From the NCBI GenBank assembly GCA_011037195.1, contig JAAEAF010006643.1:31319-95318 (forward strand): 64,000 bases of DNA. Direction: 5' to 3'. A program made the translations under genes and the position numbers. This stretch comes from Triatoma infestans (lineage: Eukaryota; Arthropoda; Insecta; Hemiptera; Reduviidae). The notes under the pieces are model-generated. The model saw only the letters and a program-made list of their open reading frames with translations, had not been told where the DNA came from and ran no database searches. This document shows positions 54,401-59,208 of this stretch, piece by piece (positions within the stretch are counted from its first letter, which is position 1; each line of letters opens with the position of its first letter).

Positions 54401-56803
54401 TATATATATATTTTTTTTTATGAACTCGAAGGGGCTCAAAGATGTGATTTTGATGGAAATCGAAGAACAAAAATTCAATAGGGTTCGATTCCCTTGGCAG
54501 CAAAGACGGTGTTGACGTGATCGTGAGGCCAGAACTAGACAGCGATTGGAACTTCGGCGTGCTCCCCCCCCCCGCAAAATCGTCGTCTGGCAAGCCGTGG
54601 TCCTTCACTGGCTGTTCCATTAAAGGAGACCTAGAATTTTTTGTTTTTAGCATCAAGACTATTGATCACTGACTCTCCGAGTCTGCGGTTTTCGGGCAAT
54701 ATTCTCTTGTTGCAGACAACACTGCCTTTTACCGGACAATAAACTGTAGAGCTTCCCAAGCGAGAAATTAGAAGCGCTGGCTGCCCGAACTTGATCATCG
54801 AATACTCCAAATCTCAGTCTAGTCCCAGCTACCAGGAGCTAATTTCATCCATCTTACTGCAATTTGTACGAATTTATTTTTAAATCCGGAATATTACTAA
54901 TGATTTAGCGGAACAGTATACCATATTTTTTTTTTTTTAGGAAATCGCCCAAACATCATTCATTAATGTGATTACTGCAGTTGACGGATTTTGACCGAAA
55001 CATTTGTGTCGGTTAGTTGCTGAAAAGTTCACGGAACATGAAATATGGTTAACCCCAATTTTTCTTTTTTGAATGATGCTGAAACATTCTTTACATGGAA
55101 TTGATATAATCATAGTTATACGATCACATTACTTATTAAGAAGAAAGAGGAAGTAAAAATAGTGCTTACTTGTGGTACACTTAAAGTTATAATTACAATC
55201 TTGTAAAATTCGTACAAAATGTTTAGAATAATTTATTTTATAAAATTACCTACTTTTTTTTTTAACATTTAAAACCGTGTCCAGCAGCAGATAATACAAG
55301 TTGCACATATAATATTCCAAGGAACGTCCTGATAGGGCGCAGGCAATTTGCCAAACTAGCATGGTATTCCCGACCATTTATTTTTGTCCTACTTTAATAT
55401 TCTGTTTAAAATATTTTATTGTCCGCTTGTTCACATTATATGTTTTTAAGATGACAATCAAATTTAAATTAATAAATATTTTGTTACCTTTACTGATAAA
55501 ATAAAATTATTTAACAATAGGCTTTTGCTAGGAAATAATGGAGCTTATTAAATTATAGGGAGGAATTTTTATCAAAGTAATGAACAATTTTATAAATCGT
55601 AATATGGAAATTATAGTTCTGAAATTATGTACTGCTCTGTACTGCTCCTAGTTAGATATGATTAATAGAGAGAGAATATGTAAAATATGACTTATATCTG
55701 ATTTGGCAGTTGGACAATTCATCCAAATAGACTCCAATTCAATTTGTAAATTTTAAATACGATTATGACTCTTAACAGATGAATAAACTATAAACTAGCG
55801 GAATTTTTTTCTTTAACAAACTTATATTATAAGTCACTACAACCGGTAGTGAATATCTTAAAGTTATAACAAATTCGGAAATATCCTAAAGAACGAAGAA
55901 ATGAAAGTAATTTTTTAAAATCTACCGTCCCTTCTTTACCTTCCTGCGACGTATAAAGATAGGGCTACTGAATGCGATAGAAGCAGATTGTATGAACTAC
56001 ATTGTTCAGATTGTTTAGGTAGATATATTGGTCGCAATTTTTTTAAGATTAGGGAGCACTTACTTTCCAAACAGCAAATAATCCCATTTTTAAGATCACT
56101 CAGACAGAATATAAGTTGCAAATAGACTCGGGCACTAAAGTCTTACATTTCCACGAAGAAACTAAAAGGTTAGAACAATTAAAGCTGAAATTACAAACGT
56201 GAACTTCCTGTGATTTCATTAAATTTGGATTTTTTATACCACCACACCTGTCGTTAACAGGTCATGAAAATGTAAAATAAACTGATATTAGAAGAAAGCA
56301 TAAAATATAAAGCCACAACACCTTTGAAACAAATTTTCTGCGAAGCTGGTTGAAATCAGCTTCTGAAAATTGATAGAATCAGTAGGTATATAAAAACATT
56401 GGAGAAAAAAAAAAATGGCTGGCAAAATTTTCGCGAAAAGTGAGCAAAAATGAGATATAAAAATTCATTACAGTTTAAACGATGAGTTAAAAATACCGTT
56501 TAAGCGATTTCGGTCATAAATTCGAATCTGGTTCGCTAGTGGTTCGCTTTTTTTTTGGATTTTCCGTTTTTGAATTATGCTAACAAAAATCACGCACGAA
56601 AGAGAAAGAGAGACTAATTTCTAGAATCTGATACGAATACATCACTTCCTCTTGCAACAGTAATCTAGCAAATAGAGCTCAAAAGATAATGTAAACTTCC
56701 CATCACTAAAAAAAAAAATCATATATCTTCTTACTTCTTCTACAGATGATTCTTGTACCGATGTGGCTTCCTTGACTACACCTCCAGCTGGTGTGACCTC
56801 CAT
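16295..56803 (-). CDS. Synaptopodin-family muscle scaffold protein, 14 coding exons, 1149 aa (long form)
   Basis: Assembled coding exons (minus strand): 56803-56735, 48774-48688, 43302-43102, 43014-42928, 34633-34526, 34142-34074, 24995-24881, 24712-24539, 24143-24076, 23937-23787, 22949-22762, 22310-22058, 20743-19052, 16482-16295. All junctions are GT-AG and in frame (3450 nt). Family evidence: two 'KG-x-x-x-(F/Y)-x-(K/N)R' blocks, [17 protein letters not shown] (exon at 24539) and [17 protein letters not shown] (joined across 23787/22949); then [11 protein letters not shown] and RAWNPQP; and the terminal [15 protein letters not shown]. These blocks occur in vertebrate synaptopodin-2-type proteins and, as I recall, in Drosophila CG1674. 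The family binds actin and alpha-actinin at Z-discs, so a sarcomeric role is inferred. The N-terminal half is acidic and low-complexity; there is no PDZ domain in the exons I found. Large introns are full of repeats. I may have missed small alternative exons. The gene symbol is left empty because orthology is not tested. Confidence 0.85.
16483..17910. other. Intron of the synaptopodin-type gene, nothing identified
   Basis: AT-rich intronic sequence with A and T runs; no recognised repeat copy or exon. Confidence 0.4.
17923..18186 (+). CDS. Unrecognised 87-codon plus-strand frame
   Basis: Inside the last intron but on the opposite strand. It is preceded by a good acceptor, TTTCTCATTGGCAG, and reads [20 protein letters not shown], then [14 protein letters not shown] and a C-terminal [18 protein letters not shown]. 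The composition is more protein-like than its surroundings, but I do not recognise it. It may be an exon of a retrocopy or a transposon piece. Low confidence that it is expressed. Confidence 0.25.
   Translation: MAGGMATVDKRGIPPVKLPNQISSYMNTFELNLLSTSNDSNQTDTVNPVTENEKVVHPFNYQSLLLHPKEEICLLIADFFQSIKRIV
18190..18980. other. Intron, nothing identified
   Basis: AT-rich; an imperfect 'tggcgctat/atggcgctagc' pair at 18205 and 18252 is the only non-random feature noticed. Confidence 0.35.
19052..20743 (-). CDS. Synaptopodin-type gene, large exon 13 (564 codons)
   Basis: GATTAG|GT to GGA|GTGAGT. It starts [20 protein letters not shown], followed by a long acidic T/E/S/K-rich disordered region. Two related blocks lie mid-exon: [16 protein letters not shown] and [16 protein letters not shown]. 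Further on comes a predicted coiled coil ([20 protein letters not shown] through the [12 protein letters not shown] region). The open frame continues 24 codons beyond the donor to a stop at 18981; splicing at the strong GTGAGT restores the conserved C-terminus, so that end is preferred. An unspliced form would end in a short hydrophobic tail. Confidence 0.9.
20744..22057. other. Intron, nothing identified
   Basis: AT-rich intron between exons 12 and 13. A short CA/TG run near 20750 borders the acceptor. No repeat family was recognised. Confidence 0.4.
22058..22310 (-). CDS. Synaptopodin-type gene, exon 12
   Basis: ATTATAG|GAA to TCA|GTAAGT, phase 1. It contains [20 protein letters not shown], a proline-rich stretch ([17 protein letters not shown]) and [13 protein letters not shown]. 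The KSPWEAALE and RAWNPQ blocks are family hallmarks. Confidence 0.92.
22428..22447. repeat. (AT)n microsatellite
   Basis: Simple alternating AT run in an intron. Confidence 0.85.
22762..22949 (-). CDS. Synaptopodin-type gene, exon 11 (second KG/KR motif)
   Basis: GTTACAG|GT to [27 protein letters not shown] completes the [10 protein letters not shown] block, the best family diagnostic. It is followed by a serine/proline linker ([15 protein letters not shown]) and [10 protein letters not shown]. Confidence 0.92.
23465..23640 (+). repeat. IR1 right-end fragment
   Basis: Carries 'ttttgttcatacacatataaaccattagctaaaaaca', 'gggacctcaaaacatgaatttccggt', then 'aatacttcatctta..gtaagagaaagtaaaa', the 3' end of the family. 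Confidence 0.75.
23787..23937 (-). CDS. Synaptopodin-type gene, exon 10
   Basis: TTTTAG|GAA to AGG|GTAACC, phase 1. [20 protein letters not shown], then [19 protein letters not shown] and DLNAPRGKG. The last residues open the second basic motif, completed in the next exon. Confidence 0.9.
24076..24143 (-). CDS. Synaptopodin-type gene, exon 9
   Basis: TTTATAG|GA to AAA|GTAAGT, ending phase 0. [20 protein letters not shown] then NKK; a short proline/acidic linker. Confidence 0.85.
24539..24712 (-). CDS. Synaptopodin-type gene, exon 8 (first KG/KR motif)
   Basis: TTTTTTAG|GA to AAG|GTATTT. It contains [19 protein letters not shown], the helix [17 protein letters not shown] and the motif [19 protein letters not shown], the first copy of the family's basic block. 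Confidence 0.9.
24881..24995 (-). CDS. Synaptopodin-type gene, exon 7
   Basis: 38 codons plus one base, TAATAG|GAA to ATA|GTAAGT. It reads [20 protein letters not shown] then [16 protein letters not shown]. This is the first exon shared by both promoter forms. Confidence 0.85.
25340..25945 (+). repeat. IR1 scattered fragments
   Basis: 'aaaaatcgttggtatcgttttccagaaaatcacgaaaaac' at 25365-25405 and 'ccttttcgtgttc..gaaaacatgtatttcc' near 25870-25905 are diverged pieces of the same family. Confidence 0.5.
25951..26500 (-). pseudogene. Non-LTR retrotransposon C-terminus (RNase-H-type element) with (TAATC)n tail
   Basis: On the minus strand a broken frame includes [20 protein letters not shown] and [17 protein letters not shown], the 'LLTGHCxLxxHL' block that follows RNase H in R1/I/Jockey-type polymerases. 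It ends near a short TAATCTAATCTAATC run at about 25953-25972, the kind of microsatellite tail such elements leave. Zinc-knuckle cysteines are damaged (one remains in IPACAV) and stops interrupt the frame. Confidence 0.65.
26520..27640. other. Intron, nothing identified
   Basis: AT-rich, including a TATATATATATA run near 27184. No gene or repeat family recognised. Confidence 0.35.
27640..28085 (+). pseudogene. Possible retrotransposon 3' fragment
   Basis: Less AT-rich. The stretch around 27930-28020 reads [20 protein letters not shown] then PARIWGRKW, resembling the 'W-x-P-x-x-x-RRRGRP-x-x-RW-x-DD' end of many non-LTR polymerases but damaged. A weak, motif-only call. Confidence 0.3.
28596..28637 (-). 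ncRNA. Hammerhead-ribozyme-like motif, family C copy 1
   Basis: Minus strand, in order: GUUC (stem I, 5' side), CUGAGGA (28632-28626), one extra A, stem II GGACACC/GGUGUCC with an AAA loop, GAAAC (28607-28603), GUC (28602-28600), and GAAU (stem I, 3' side). Stem I pairs GUUC with GAAU; stem II is seven perfect pairs. Between GAAAC and GUC there is no loop, so stem III could only form between two molecules through the palindrome ACGU. All core bases fit the hammerhead consensus CUGANGA/GAAA/UH apart from the extra A. Confidence 0.55.
28834..28878 (+). ncRNA. Hammerhead-like motif, family C copy 2 (degenerate)
   Basis: Same layout on the plus strand: CUGAGA-AGGACACC (one core base lost), GAA loop, GGUGUCC, GAGAC (A to G) and GUC-GAAUAAAC. 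Two core changes probably abolish activity. It is inverted relative to copy 1. Confidence 0.45.
29118..29327 (-). pseudogene. Mariner transposase HTH remnant
   Basis: The minus strand reads [20 protein letters not shown] then LNEMLGK, matching the second mariner helix block (LTV-x-E-x-A-x-x-x-x-I-S-x-x-x-x-H-x-I-L-x-E-x-LG). Homology ends there, before the expected K-x-x-ARWVP linker. Only this block remains. Confidence 0.6.
29471..29680 (+). other. Unrecognised open frame, 69 codons
   Basis: Reads [20 protein letters not shown] then [20 protein letters not shown]. No motif is recognised and no splice signals were found; it may be chance. Noted because its hydrophilic/hydrophobic alternation is less AT-driven than neighbouring frames. 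Confidence 0.15.
29860..30230 (+). repeat. IR1 partial copy
   Basis: Landmarks: 'tttcagaaaaaggttcaaacagaagtgataaat', 'acacacacagacccatttctaaaaccacc', 'atttctggtgaatatcaatttcg', 'cttccttttttataagcagtaagagaaattgaaag'. Confidence 0.6.
30230..31325. other. Intron, nothing identified
   Basis: AT-rich; several TATATATA runs. No feature supported. Confidence 0.35.
31330..31985 (+). repeat. IR1 partial copy
   Basis: Two sub-blocks of the family: one with 'aaattttttcagaaaaatgtctcgaagcaaagtgat', one with 'tgagaaaatccgaaaaactg', 'ttttgacagaaactttcg', 'accatttgttaataatatttttt', 'ggatctcaaaacatgtatttccggtgaaaa', ending 'acaatacttcctcttaggctgtaagagaaagtaaaa'. Confidence 0.75.
32375..32563 (-). CDS. Synaptopodin-type gene, alternative first exon (internal promoter)
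   Basis: 63 codons from an ATG at 32563 to the donor TTG|GTAAGA, phase 0, so it joins the exon at 24995 in frame. It begins [20 protein letters not shown] and continues [19 protein letters not shown], ending [13 protein letters not shown]. There is no plausible acceptor immediately before the ATG: the upstream 40 bases are A-rich UTR-like. That makes it an initiator exon rather than a cassette. The resulting product is 1005 aa and lacks the first six exons. Confidence 0.7.
32570..34070. other. Intron / upstream region of the internal promoter
   Basis: About 1.5 kb upstream of the alternative first exon. It must hold that promoter if the exon is used. It contains A/T runs, (TTTA)n near 33830 and an (AC)n run near 33900. 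No specific promoter element can be named. Confidence 0.3.
34074..34142 (-). CDS. Synaptopodin-type gene, exon 6
   Basis: 23 codons, GTTACAG|ATA to [29 protein letters not shown] then SAE. Phase 0 both sides; acidic linker. Confidence 0.75.
34526..34633 (-). CDS. Synaptopodin-type gene, exon 5
   Basis: 36 codons, ATTACAG|AAA to [29 protein letters not shown], then [15 protein letters not shown]. Hydrophobic and well structured compared with its neighbours; phase 0 both sides, so it could be skipped as a cassette. Confidence 0.78.
34941..34985 (-). ncRNA. Hammerhead-ribozyme-like motif, family A copy 1
   Basis: Minus strand: CAUC (stem I), CUGAUGA (34978-34972), extra U, stem II GGGC-GAAC-GCCC (34970-34959), GAAAC (34958-34954), UG, GUC (34951-34949), GAUG (stem I). 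CAUC/GAUG is a perfect 4-bp stem I. Stem III is A-U, C-G closing a two-base gap, too tight for a normal hairpin, or an intermolecular duplex. The predicted cleavage site is after GUC. All core positions are canonical except the inserted U before stem II. This is the best-preserved motif in the window. Confidence 0.65.
35043..35086 (+). ncRNA. Hammerhead-like motif, family A copy 2
   Basis: Plus strand: CUGGUGA (35047-35053, one core A to G), extra U, GGGC-GAAC-GCCC, GAAAC (35067-35071), CG, GUC (35074-35076), GAUG. Stem I on the 5' side is eroded. Probably inactive. Stem III would be the palindrome ACCGGU in a dimer. Confidence 0.5.
35440..35800 (+). repeat. IR1 partial copy
   Basis: Includes 'aaaaagtgataaacctatatgtgca', 'attttagagaaaattgcagaaaaatgg', 'ctaaaactgtgatttttcgtttttctgacatatgttcac', an AC run and 'gcgtatttcagaacatttacatctggtacca'. 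Confidence 0.55.
36290..36520 (+). repeat. IR1 internal sub-unit
   Basis: 'aagtacccttaaatgaattttcccagagaaatgtttt', 'aagtttcaagaaaatcgtaggagccatgtttgagaaaatcgcgaaaaagtg', 'aagtaaacgcacttccgtcatcagatttttttcaa' match the first sub-unit of 37924-38892. Confidence 0.75.
37924..38892 (+). repeat. Full-length IR1 copy, 969 bp, with 15-bp inverted ends
   Basis: Starts ACTTTCTCTTACTCC (37924-37938) and ends with its exact complement GGAGTAAGAGAAAGT (38878-38892). Inside are two related sub-units of about 300 bp, each with 'cccttaaatg.atttt.cc.gagaaatgtttcaaataaaagttg', 'aagaaaatcg..ggagc.a', 'gagaaaatcgc.aaaaagt', followed by a unique right part with 'ttcacatacacata' (AC)n, 'ccatttgctaaaaaccactttttt', 'caaaacggatatttccggtgaaaactcgatatcgaaaatttgacacgattacaatacttcctctta'. 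No coding capacity. A second copy follows after 28 bases. Confidence 0.85.
38921..39614 (+). repeat. IR1 copy with one sub-unit, 694 bp, in tandem with the previous
   Basis: Same inverted ends (ACTTTCTCTTACTCC; right end GGAAGTAAGAGAAAGT, one base longer) but only one internal sub-unit. A (CATA)n(CA)n run sits at 39436-39489. Confidence 0.85.
39436..39489. repeat. (CATA)n(CA)n microsatellite
   Basis: Compound simple repeat at a fixed position within IR1; shorter CA runs occupy the same position in other copies (38740-38762). Confidence 0.9.
39615..40515. other. Intron, nothing identified
   Basis: AT-rich with no repeat or gene recognised. Confidence 0.35.
40520..40600 (-). repeat. IR1 left-end fragment, reverse
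   Basis: 'taataagagaaagtcgtatgagtatttcacaccagattttt' is the complement of the family's left border ('atctggtgtgaaa.actca.ac.actttctctta'), followed by 'ttctcttactcatt'. Confidence 0.6.
40620..41000. other. GC-richer segment upstream of the RNase H pseudogene
   Basis: Probably an older transposon piece: minus-strand sequence is open at 40638-40832 but unrecognised. An IR1 snippet ('ctatcacttttatttcaaacattttcccggggaaaattcat') lies at 40958-40999. Confidence 0.3.
41000..41970 (+). pseudogene. Non-LTR retrotransposon RNase H and C-terminal region, frameshifted
   Basis: The first frame (41002-41403) has [20 protein letters not shown], then [20 protein letters not shown] and [13 protein letters not shown], a clear RNase H domain with the acidic residues D (IDGS), E (GEVAAIEGA) and D (VDSQAA). 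After a stop, other frames give EEQCPVE and [40 protein letters not shown] and [16 protein letters not shown], which match the post-RNase-H 'TGHDYLxxHL' block and CCHC-type zinc knuckle of I/Jockey-clade elements. The reverse transcriptase is absent upstream and several frameshifts are present. Notably GC-richer than its surroundings. Confidence 0.8.
42085..42285 (-). repeat. IR1 fragment, reverse
   Basis: 'ccaaatttgaagaaaatcggttaacaggaagtg', 'ggaattttctcgaaatcgact', 'ctatcactcttatttgaaatatttttcccc'. Confidence 0.6.
42928..43014 (-). CDS. Synaptopodin-type gene, exon 4
   Basis: 29 codons, TTACAG|GAA to [29 protein letters not shown] then STTSLEEQQ. Phase 0 on both sides. It looks like a short amphipathic helix. 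Confidence 0.75.
43102..43302 (-). CDS. Synaptopodin-type gene, exon 3
   Basis: 67 codons: [19 protein letters not shown], then a glutamate/lysine-rich stretch with [18 protein letters not shown] and TQQVNNQ. The acceptor ACGATAG has a weak pyrimidine tract. The donor CAG|GTTCGT is non-ideal; an in-frame alternative, CAG|GTGAAT, would end the exon at 43114. Predicted coiled or disordered acidic region. Confidence 0.65.
43850..44015 (+). repeat. IR1 fragment
   Basis: 'gggaaatttggaaaaaactaaaaaattattcagtaaagat', 'caaaatatgtattttcgcat', 'cagttagagaaaggaaaaagtaa'. Confidence 0.5.
44371..44412 (-). ncRNA. Hammerhead-like motif, family B copy 2
   Basis: Minus strand: GUACU (stem I), CUGACGA (44403-44397), extra A, stem II GGAU-GAGA-AUCC (44395-44384), GAACC (one core A to C), CG, GUC (44376-44374), AGAAC. 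Stem I pairs four of five positions. Downstream sequence 'ggataaaat..ttgttatccagcat' is shared with the plus-strand copy at 51327, so both belong to one element family. Confidence 0.5.
44420..45215. other. Intron, unassigned
   Basis: Mixed composition. A plus-strand frame at 44945-45196 is unrecognised. Part of this probably belongs to the element carrying the hammerhead-like motif. Confidence 0.3.
45220..45735 (-). pseudogene. Unrecognised minus-strand coding relic in two frames
   Basis: The first part (45735-45544) reads [20 protein letters not shown] then [20 protein letters not shown]. After a stop and a shift, [20 protein letters not shown] and [20 protein letters not shown] follow, then [19 protein letters not shown]. 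The composition is protein-like over some 170 residues despite the breaks. I recognise no family; an old transposon or retrocopy is likely. Confidence 0.3.
45750..46820. other. Intron, nothing identified
   Basis: Very AT-rich with A runs; no repeats or exons recognised. Confidence 0.35.
46840..46968 (-). mobile_element. tRNA-derived SINE, short copy, with perfect 12-bp target duplications
   Basis: Minus strand: GGGATTAGCTCAGTGGTC (A box), then AGTTCGAGTCC (B box) and a truncated body with 'gagaaggctcccggc'. It is flanked by ACATACTAGATA at 46828-46839 and 46969-46980. The body lacks the central part found in the 11505-11740 copy. Confidence 0.88.
46985..48490. other. Intron, nothing identified
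   Basis: AT-rich, with long A runs near 47600 and 47911. No feature recognised. Confidence 0.35.
48497..48502 (-). promoter_or_regulatory. ATTAAA-type polyadenylation signal candidate for the short form
   Basis: ATTAAA on the minus strand, 72 bases beyond the TGA of the exon 2 read-through form. Such hexamers are common by chance in this AT-rich sequence. Confidence 0.3.
48574..48774 (-). CDS. Synaptopodin-type gene, exon 2 with alternative read-through stop
   Basis: Acceptor TTACAG|TTTGAA. It reads [20 protein letters not shown] and then a serine-rich stretch. A strong donor GTGAGT ends the splice form at 48688 (29 codons, phase 0). A second in-frame donor (GTA|GTAAGT) lies slightly downstream. 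Without splicing, the frame runs 66 codons to TGA at 48574-48576, giving an 89-aa protein with exon 1. An ATTAAA signal lies 72 bases after the stop. The open, serine-rich extension past the donor looks coding, so the short form may be real. Confidence 0.7.
   Translation of the reverse strand, partial: FEKDIGSMHVKQKSSNFASQESSKMVSESVSQVSSSVVSSSVVKKSSVSQSFSATSNTTSESLTFE
49101..49140 (+). ncRNA. Hammerhead-ribozyme-like motif, family A copy 3
   Basis: Plus strand: UAUC (stem I), CUGAUGA (49105-49111), extra C, stem II GGGC-GAAC-GCUC (one G-U pair), GAAAC (49125-49129), CG, GUC (49132-49134), GAUG. Core fully canonical apart from the extra base. Flanks ('gacaaaaa' before; 'accacaaaaa..caggctatc..ggaaaatatctc' after) match the inverted pair at 34.9-35.1 kb, so it is a solo copy of the same element. 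Confidence 0.6.
49985..50215 (+). repeat. IR1 fragment
   Basis: 'atttctccagaaaaaatatttgcaataaaagtgatag' and neighbouring blocks, diverged. Confidence 0.5.
50690..51182 (-). repeat. IR1 copy, reverse
   Basis: Starts 'tactttctcttattcctagtaagaggaagtattgtaat' and runs through 'actggaaatatccgttttgaggtcc', 'gatattccgtttaggtatcacc', 'cctcaaccggaagtagcactttactagtt', 'acgattttcttgaaacttg', 'gagctacaacttttatttgaaac', to 'aaagtgctatttcagttta'. Well preserved. Confidence 0.85.
51322..51365 (+). ncRNA. Hammerhead-ribozyme-like motif, family B copy 1
   Basis: Plus strand: UUGCU (stem I), CUGACGA (51327-51333), extra U, stem II GGAU with a GAAA tetraloop and AUCC (51335-51346), GAAAC (51347-51351), UG, GUC (51354-51356), AGGAA. 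Stem II is perfect; stem I pairs four of five. The core is canonical except the extra U. It is followed by 'ggataaaatagcggttgttatccagcat', a small hairpin shared with the 44371 copy. Confidence 0.6.
51490..52790. other. Intron, nothing identified
   Basis: AT-rich with A/T runs and short CG-bearing islands; no feature recognised. Confidence 0.35.
52800..53740 (+). repeat. IR1 copy, diverged
   Basis: Landmarks in order: 'cttaaataaactttctcgg', 'attgttcagtcaaaatgcctttccg', 'tttcaaataaaagtgata', 'aatcgttggagccattttcgagaaaattc', 'ttttgttcactta', 'ctaaaaatac', 'tatgactgcagtatttcctctta'. Confidence 0.7.
53745..54655. other. Intron, unassigned repeats
   Basis: No gene recognised. A (TA)n run at about 54397 and a C run near 54565. 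Confidence 0.3.
54662..54772 (-). mobile_element. SINE body fragment
   Basis: The complement matches the SINE body: 'acagtttattgtccgg', 'gcagtgttgtctgcaac', 'gagaatattgcccg'. tRNA head not seen. Confidence 0.6.
54890..55165 (+). repeat. IR1 fragment
   Basis: 'ttgacggattttgaccgaaacatttgtgtcgg', 'acgatcacattacttattaagaagaaagaggaagtaaaa'. Confidence 0.45.
55170..56560. other. Intron, nothing identified
   Basis: AT-rich; no exon or repeat with confident landmarks. Confidence 0.35.
56735..56803 (-). CDS. Synaptopodin-type gene, first coding exon (distal promoter)
   Basis: ATG followed by [19 protein letters not shown] and VEE, 23 codons, ending in a complete codon at GAA|GTAAGA. The short acidic start is typical of a proper initiator exon. 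The ATG context is AAAATGG. A UTR acceptor lies just upstream. Confidence 0.75.
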
Positions 56804-56829
56804 TTTCTATGTTAATGTTAATATCTAGA

Positions 56830-57745
56830 ATAATAATGACAATAAAATTAAAATTGAAAAATAATAGTTATATGCATAAAATCATAAATCAAAATTTTTT
56901 ATAAATAATACAATTTTAATTTTCTGGAATGTAAAAGAATGTTTTGAAACCTTAAAACCAAAGAGGAAACAGGAAATGCAATATGTATTATTATTCATTC
57001 ATTATTAACAGTTGCTAATGAAATAGTCGTTTCACAAAGATGTGAATTATCTAACCTTATCAGTTTATTTGAATAAAGAACTGTATGACCAAGTATAAAT
57101 TTCAGGTTAAAATTGAAGGGCATTACTTTATTAATTTGAGACAAATAGGAGCAGTCTACGACATCATTTATTTTAATAAAACTGTTCAAAAATAATTTGT
57201 ATTAATTGTGTCAACTTAATTAAAACCATTTGGGAATATGTAAGGTTATGTTTCATGTTTAATTCATTGGTAGCTATGAATAAAAACGAGTATATAATCA
57301 TGAAGTTATGTATGTTAATTGTTAATAACACAATGAAATCCAGATCTGAAAGCATGTAATCAACGTCAAGTTATACAAAAAAAGGGTATAAGCAATTTCT
57401 TGAATAGTAATTAATGATTGGATATTGAATTAGTAATATCAAAATACTAATAAAATTTAAACAAAATATAAAAAAATGTACTTAAACGTCCATTACACGG
57501 TCAAGTTACAATCCGAATATCTTACATATATCTTCATTTATTAAAATTACTTAGGTCACTTCCTCTAATCTTTTCACCCTAAATAATTTATATTTGCTTC
57601 GTAAAACTAGATATCGTACTAAAGTAGTTTATGCTCTTTCTAAAATTTTTGCTAACTTTATTAAACTTTTATTCAACCATTTATTTAAATTCTCTCATAA
57701 CAAGTTTACAACCGAGCAGGCTACAAATTTAAGAAATGTAGTATG
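56830..57745. other. Upstream of first coding exon, nothing identified
   Basis: AT-rich sequence between the first coding exon and the retrotransposon relic; part of a probable 5' UTR intron. Confidence 0.35.
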
Positions 57746-57749
57746 ACCA

Positions 57750-58200
57750 AAGAGTGTTCAGTGGTGTCCCCCAGCCGATGTCGGATGAGACCTCTCAACT
57801 TATTGCGCGTTCCAGATTGATTTCTCCAGGATATACTAAAATATATCCTCCTCCAACTCTTGGAAGGTCCCCAGGCTTCTTTGAATGATAGCAACACAGT
57901 TTGCCAGTACGTGTAGTCTCGTCCAACTATTCACAGAATTTACAGATGTTATCTTCAGGTATCCCTGAGTTTATAATGCCCCTTGAGGAAACCTGTCAGC
58001 AAACGAAAAGGCCTATTTTTGGTCAAACTAATGCAGGCCTCTAACCTTTTTCGATTATAGCTGCCCAGACAAAATGTCTTAGTCGGCCTCAGTCCTGGGA
58101 AGGTTCTCCAGAGCAATGCTCTCTTGATTTCCTCGTTTCCGAGCTATTTTCGAAGAGAGATTGTTCGCTTTTTCCACAAAAGAGTTCTGCGCCCAATAAA
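57750..58200 (-). pseudogene. Non-LTR retrotransposon C-terminus, RNase-H-type, degraded
   Basis: The minus strand reads RALLWRTFPGLRPTKTFCLG, then LEACISLTKNRPFRLLTGFL followed by KGHYKLRDT, the 'LTxxxLRLLTGxLTGHxxLRxHL' block after RNase H. It continues with shifts through NKLRGLIRHRLG. Stops and shifts make it dead. Its relation to the 25951-26500 relic is probable but not checked. Confidence 0.6.
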
Positions 58201-58339
58201 TGAGAAACTTTTATTCTCAAGAAACGGCGTTAACTCATTCGTTTTCTTTTTTGTTTTTATTACTGAAAGTTTTTACTCCAAACTACTGAGCTTTACGACT
58301 CATGCAACATGCAATAATCCTACGGAGCTAACCTAATTC

Positions 58340-59185
58340 GATGTTAAATCGGAAGGTTGTAGAAGGTTAAATGTAACTGTAATAATATCGATAATATTTT
58401 TTGTTAAATTAATCGAAATTATTCTTAATATCCTCTATTCTATTCTCAAACCCAAATACACTAACTGTGCTGTACTTTTGCATTAATTTCAATTATATTA
58501 TAAACACCTTCTAATGTTTCTAAACAATTTTTATGAAATAAATAAATAACTCTTTTCTTTCTTTTTAAGTGAAGACAATTCCCAGACAAAGTCAACGTAC
58601 TTTGGCAAACTGACAGAAATTTCAACACTACTAGCATGTTGTATTAGAAATAGTATTTCACACAGATTTACATACTAAATTTCCCTCCTATGTTTATAAA
58701 ATACAATTTTTAATGACTGTAAACAATTTCAAACGTTGCTATCGCCATTATTTCCTTCTTTTTTTTTAAATGTTATTCTGTAAGCAAATTTTCACTTTTT
58801 TTTAATAGTTAAATTGATGACTATATTTTAGTTGGTAATAGATGATGTAGGTTTGTTGTGTACACTCATTTCTTCCTTGAGAATACAGTAGCTGCTCTAT
58901 TTTTGTAATAACAATATGTCTGCTTCCCAATGAGTAACTTGTTTTGATTTTAACCAGTATTTTGGCAATACTGTGCAAAAGTTTACTAATAACTTAAGCT
59001 TTTCTAAAATTTTTTTTTTTTTTGCGCATTTCATGCAGTTTAATTATAAATAGAATTCTTCTTTAAACCGAAAGTTTGTCTGTCACTTATTTTTTTGTCA
59101 TAGCCGGGGTACTACTCAAAATAATGTCACAAAAAGATTTTGTCCTATGTCTAAATTCTGGATATGTTTCATTTTTGTTTATAAC
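58340..59185. other. Nothing identified
   Basis: AT-rich with T runs; no feature recognised. Confidence 0.35.
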
Positions 59186-59208
59186 TAAAAAAAATCTGGT
59201 GTGAAACC

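Noticed and set aside
58124..58336. A plus-strand 70-codon frame
   Set aside because: Overlaps the antisense LINE relic at its left end; F/S-rich and without motif.
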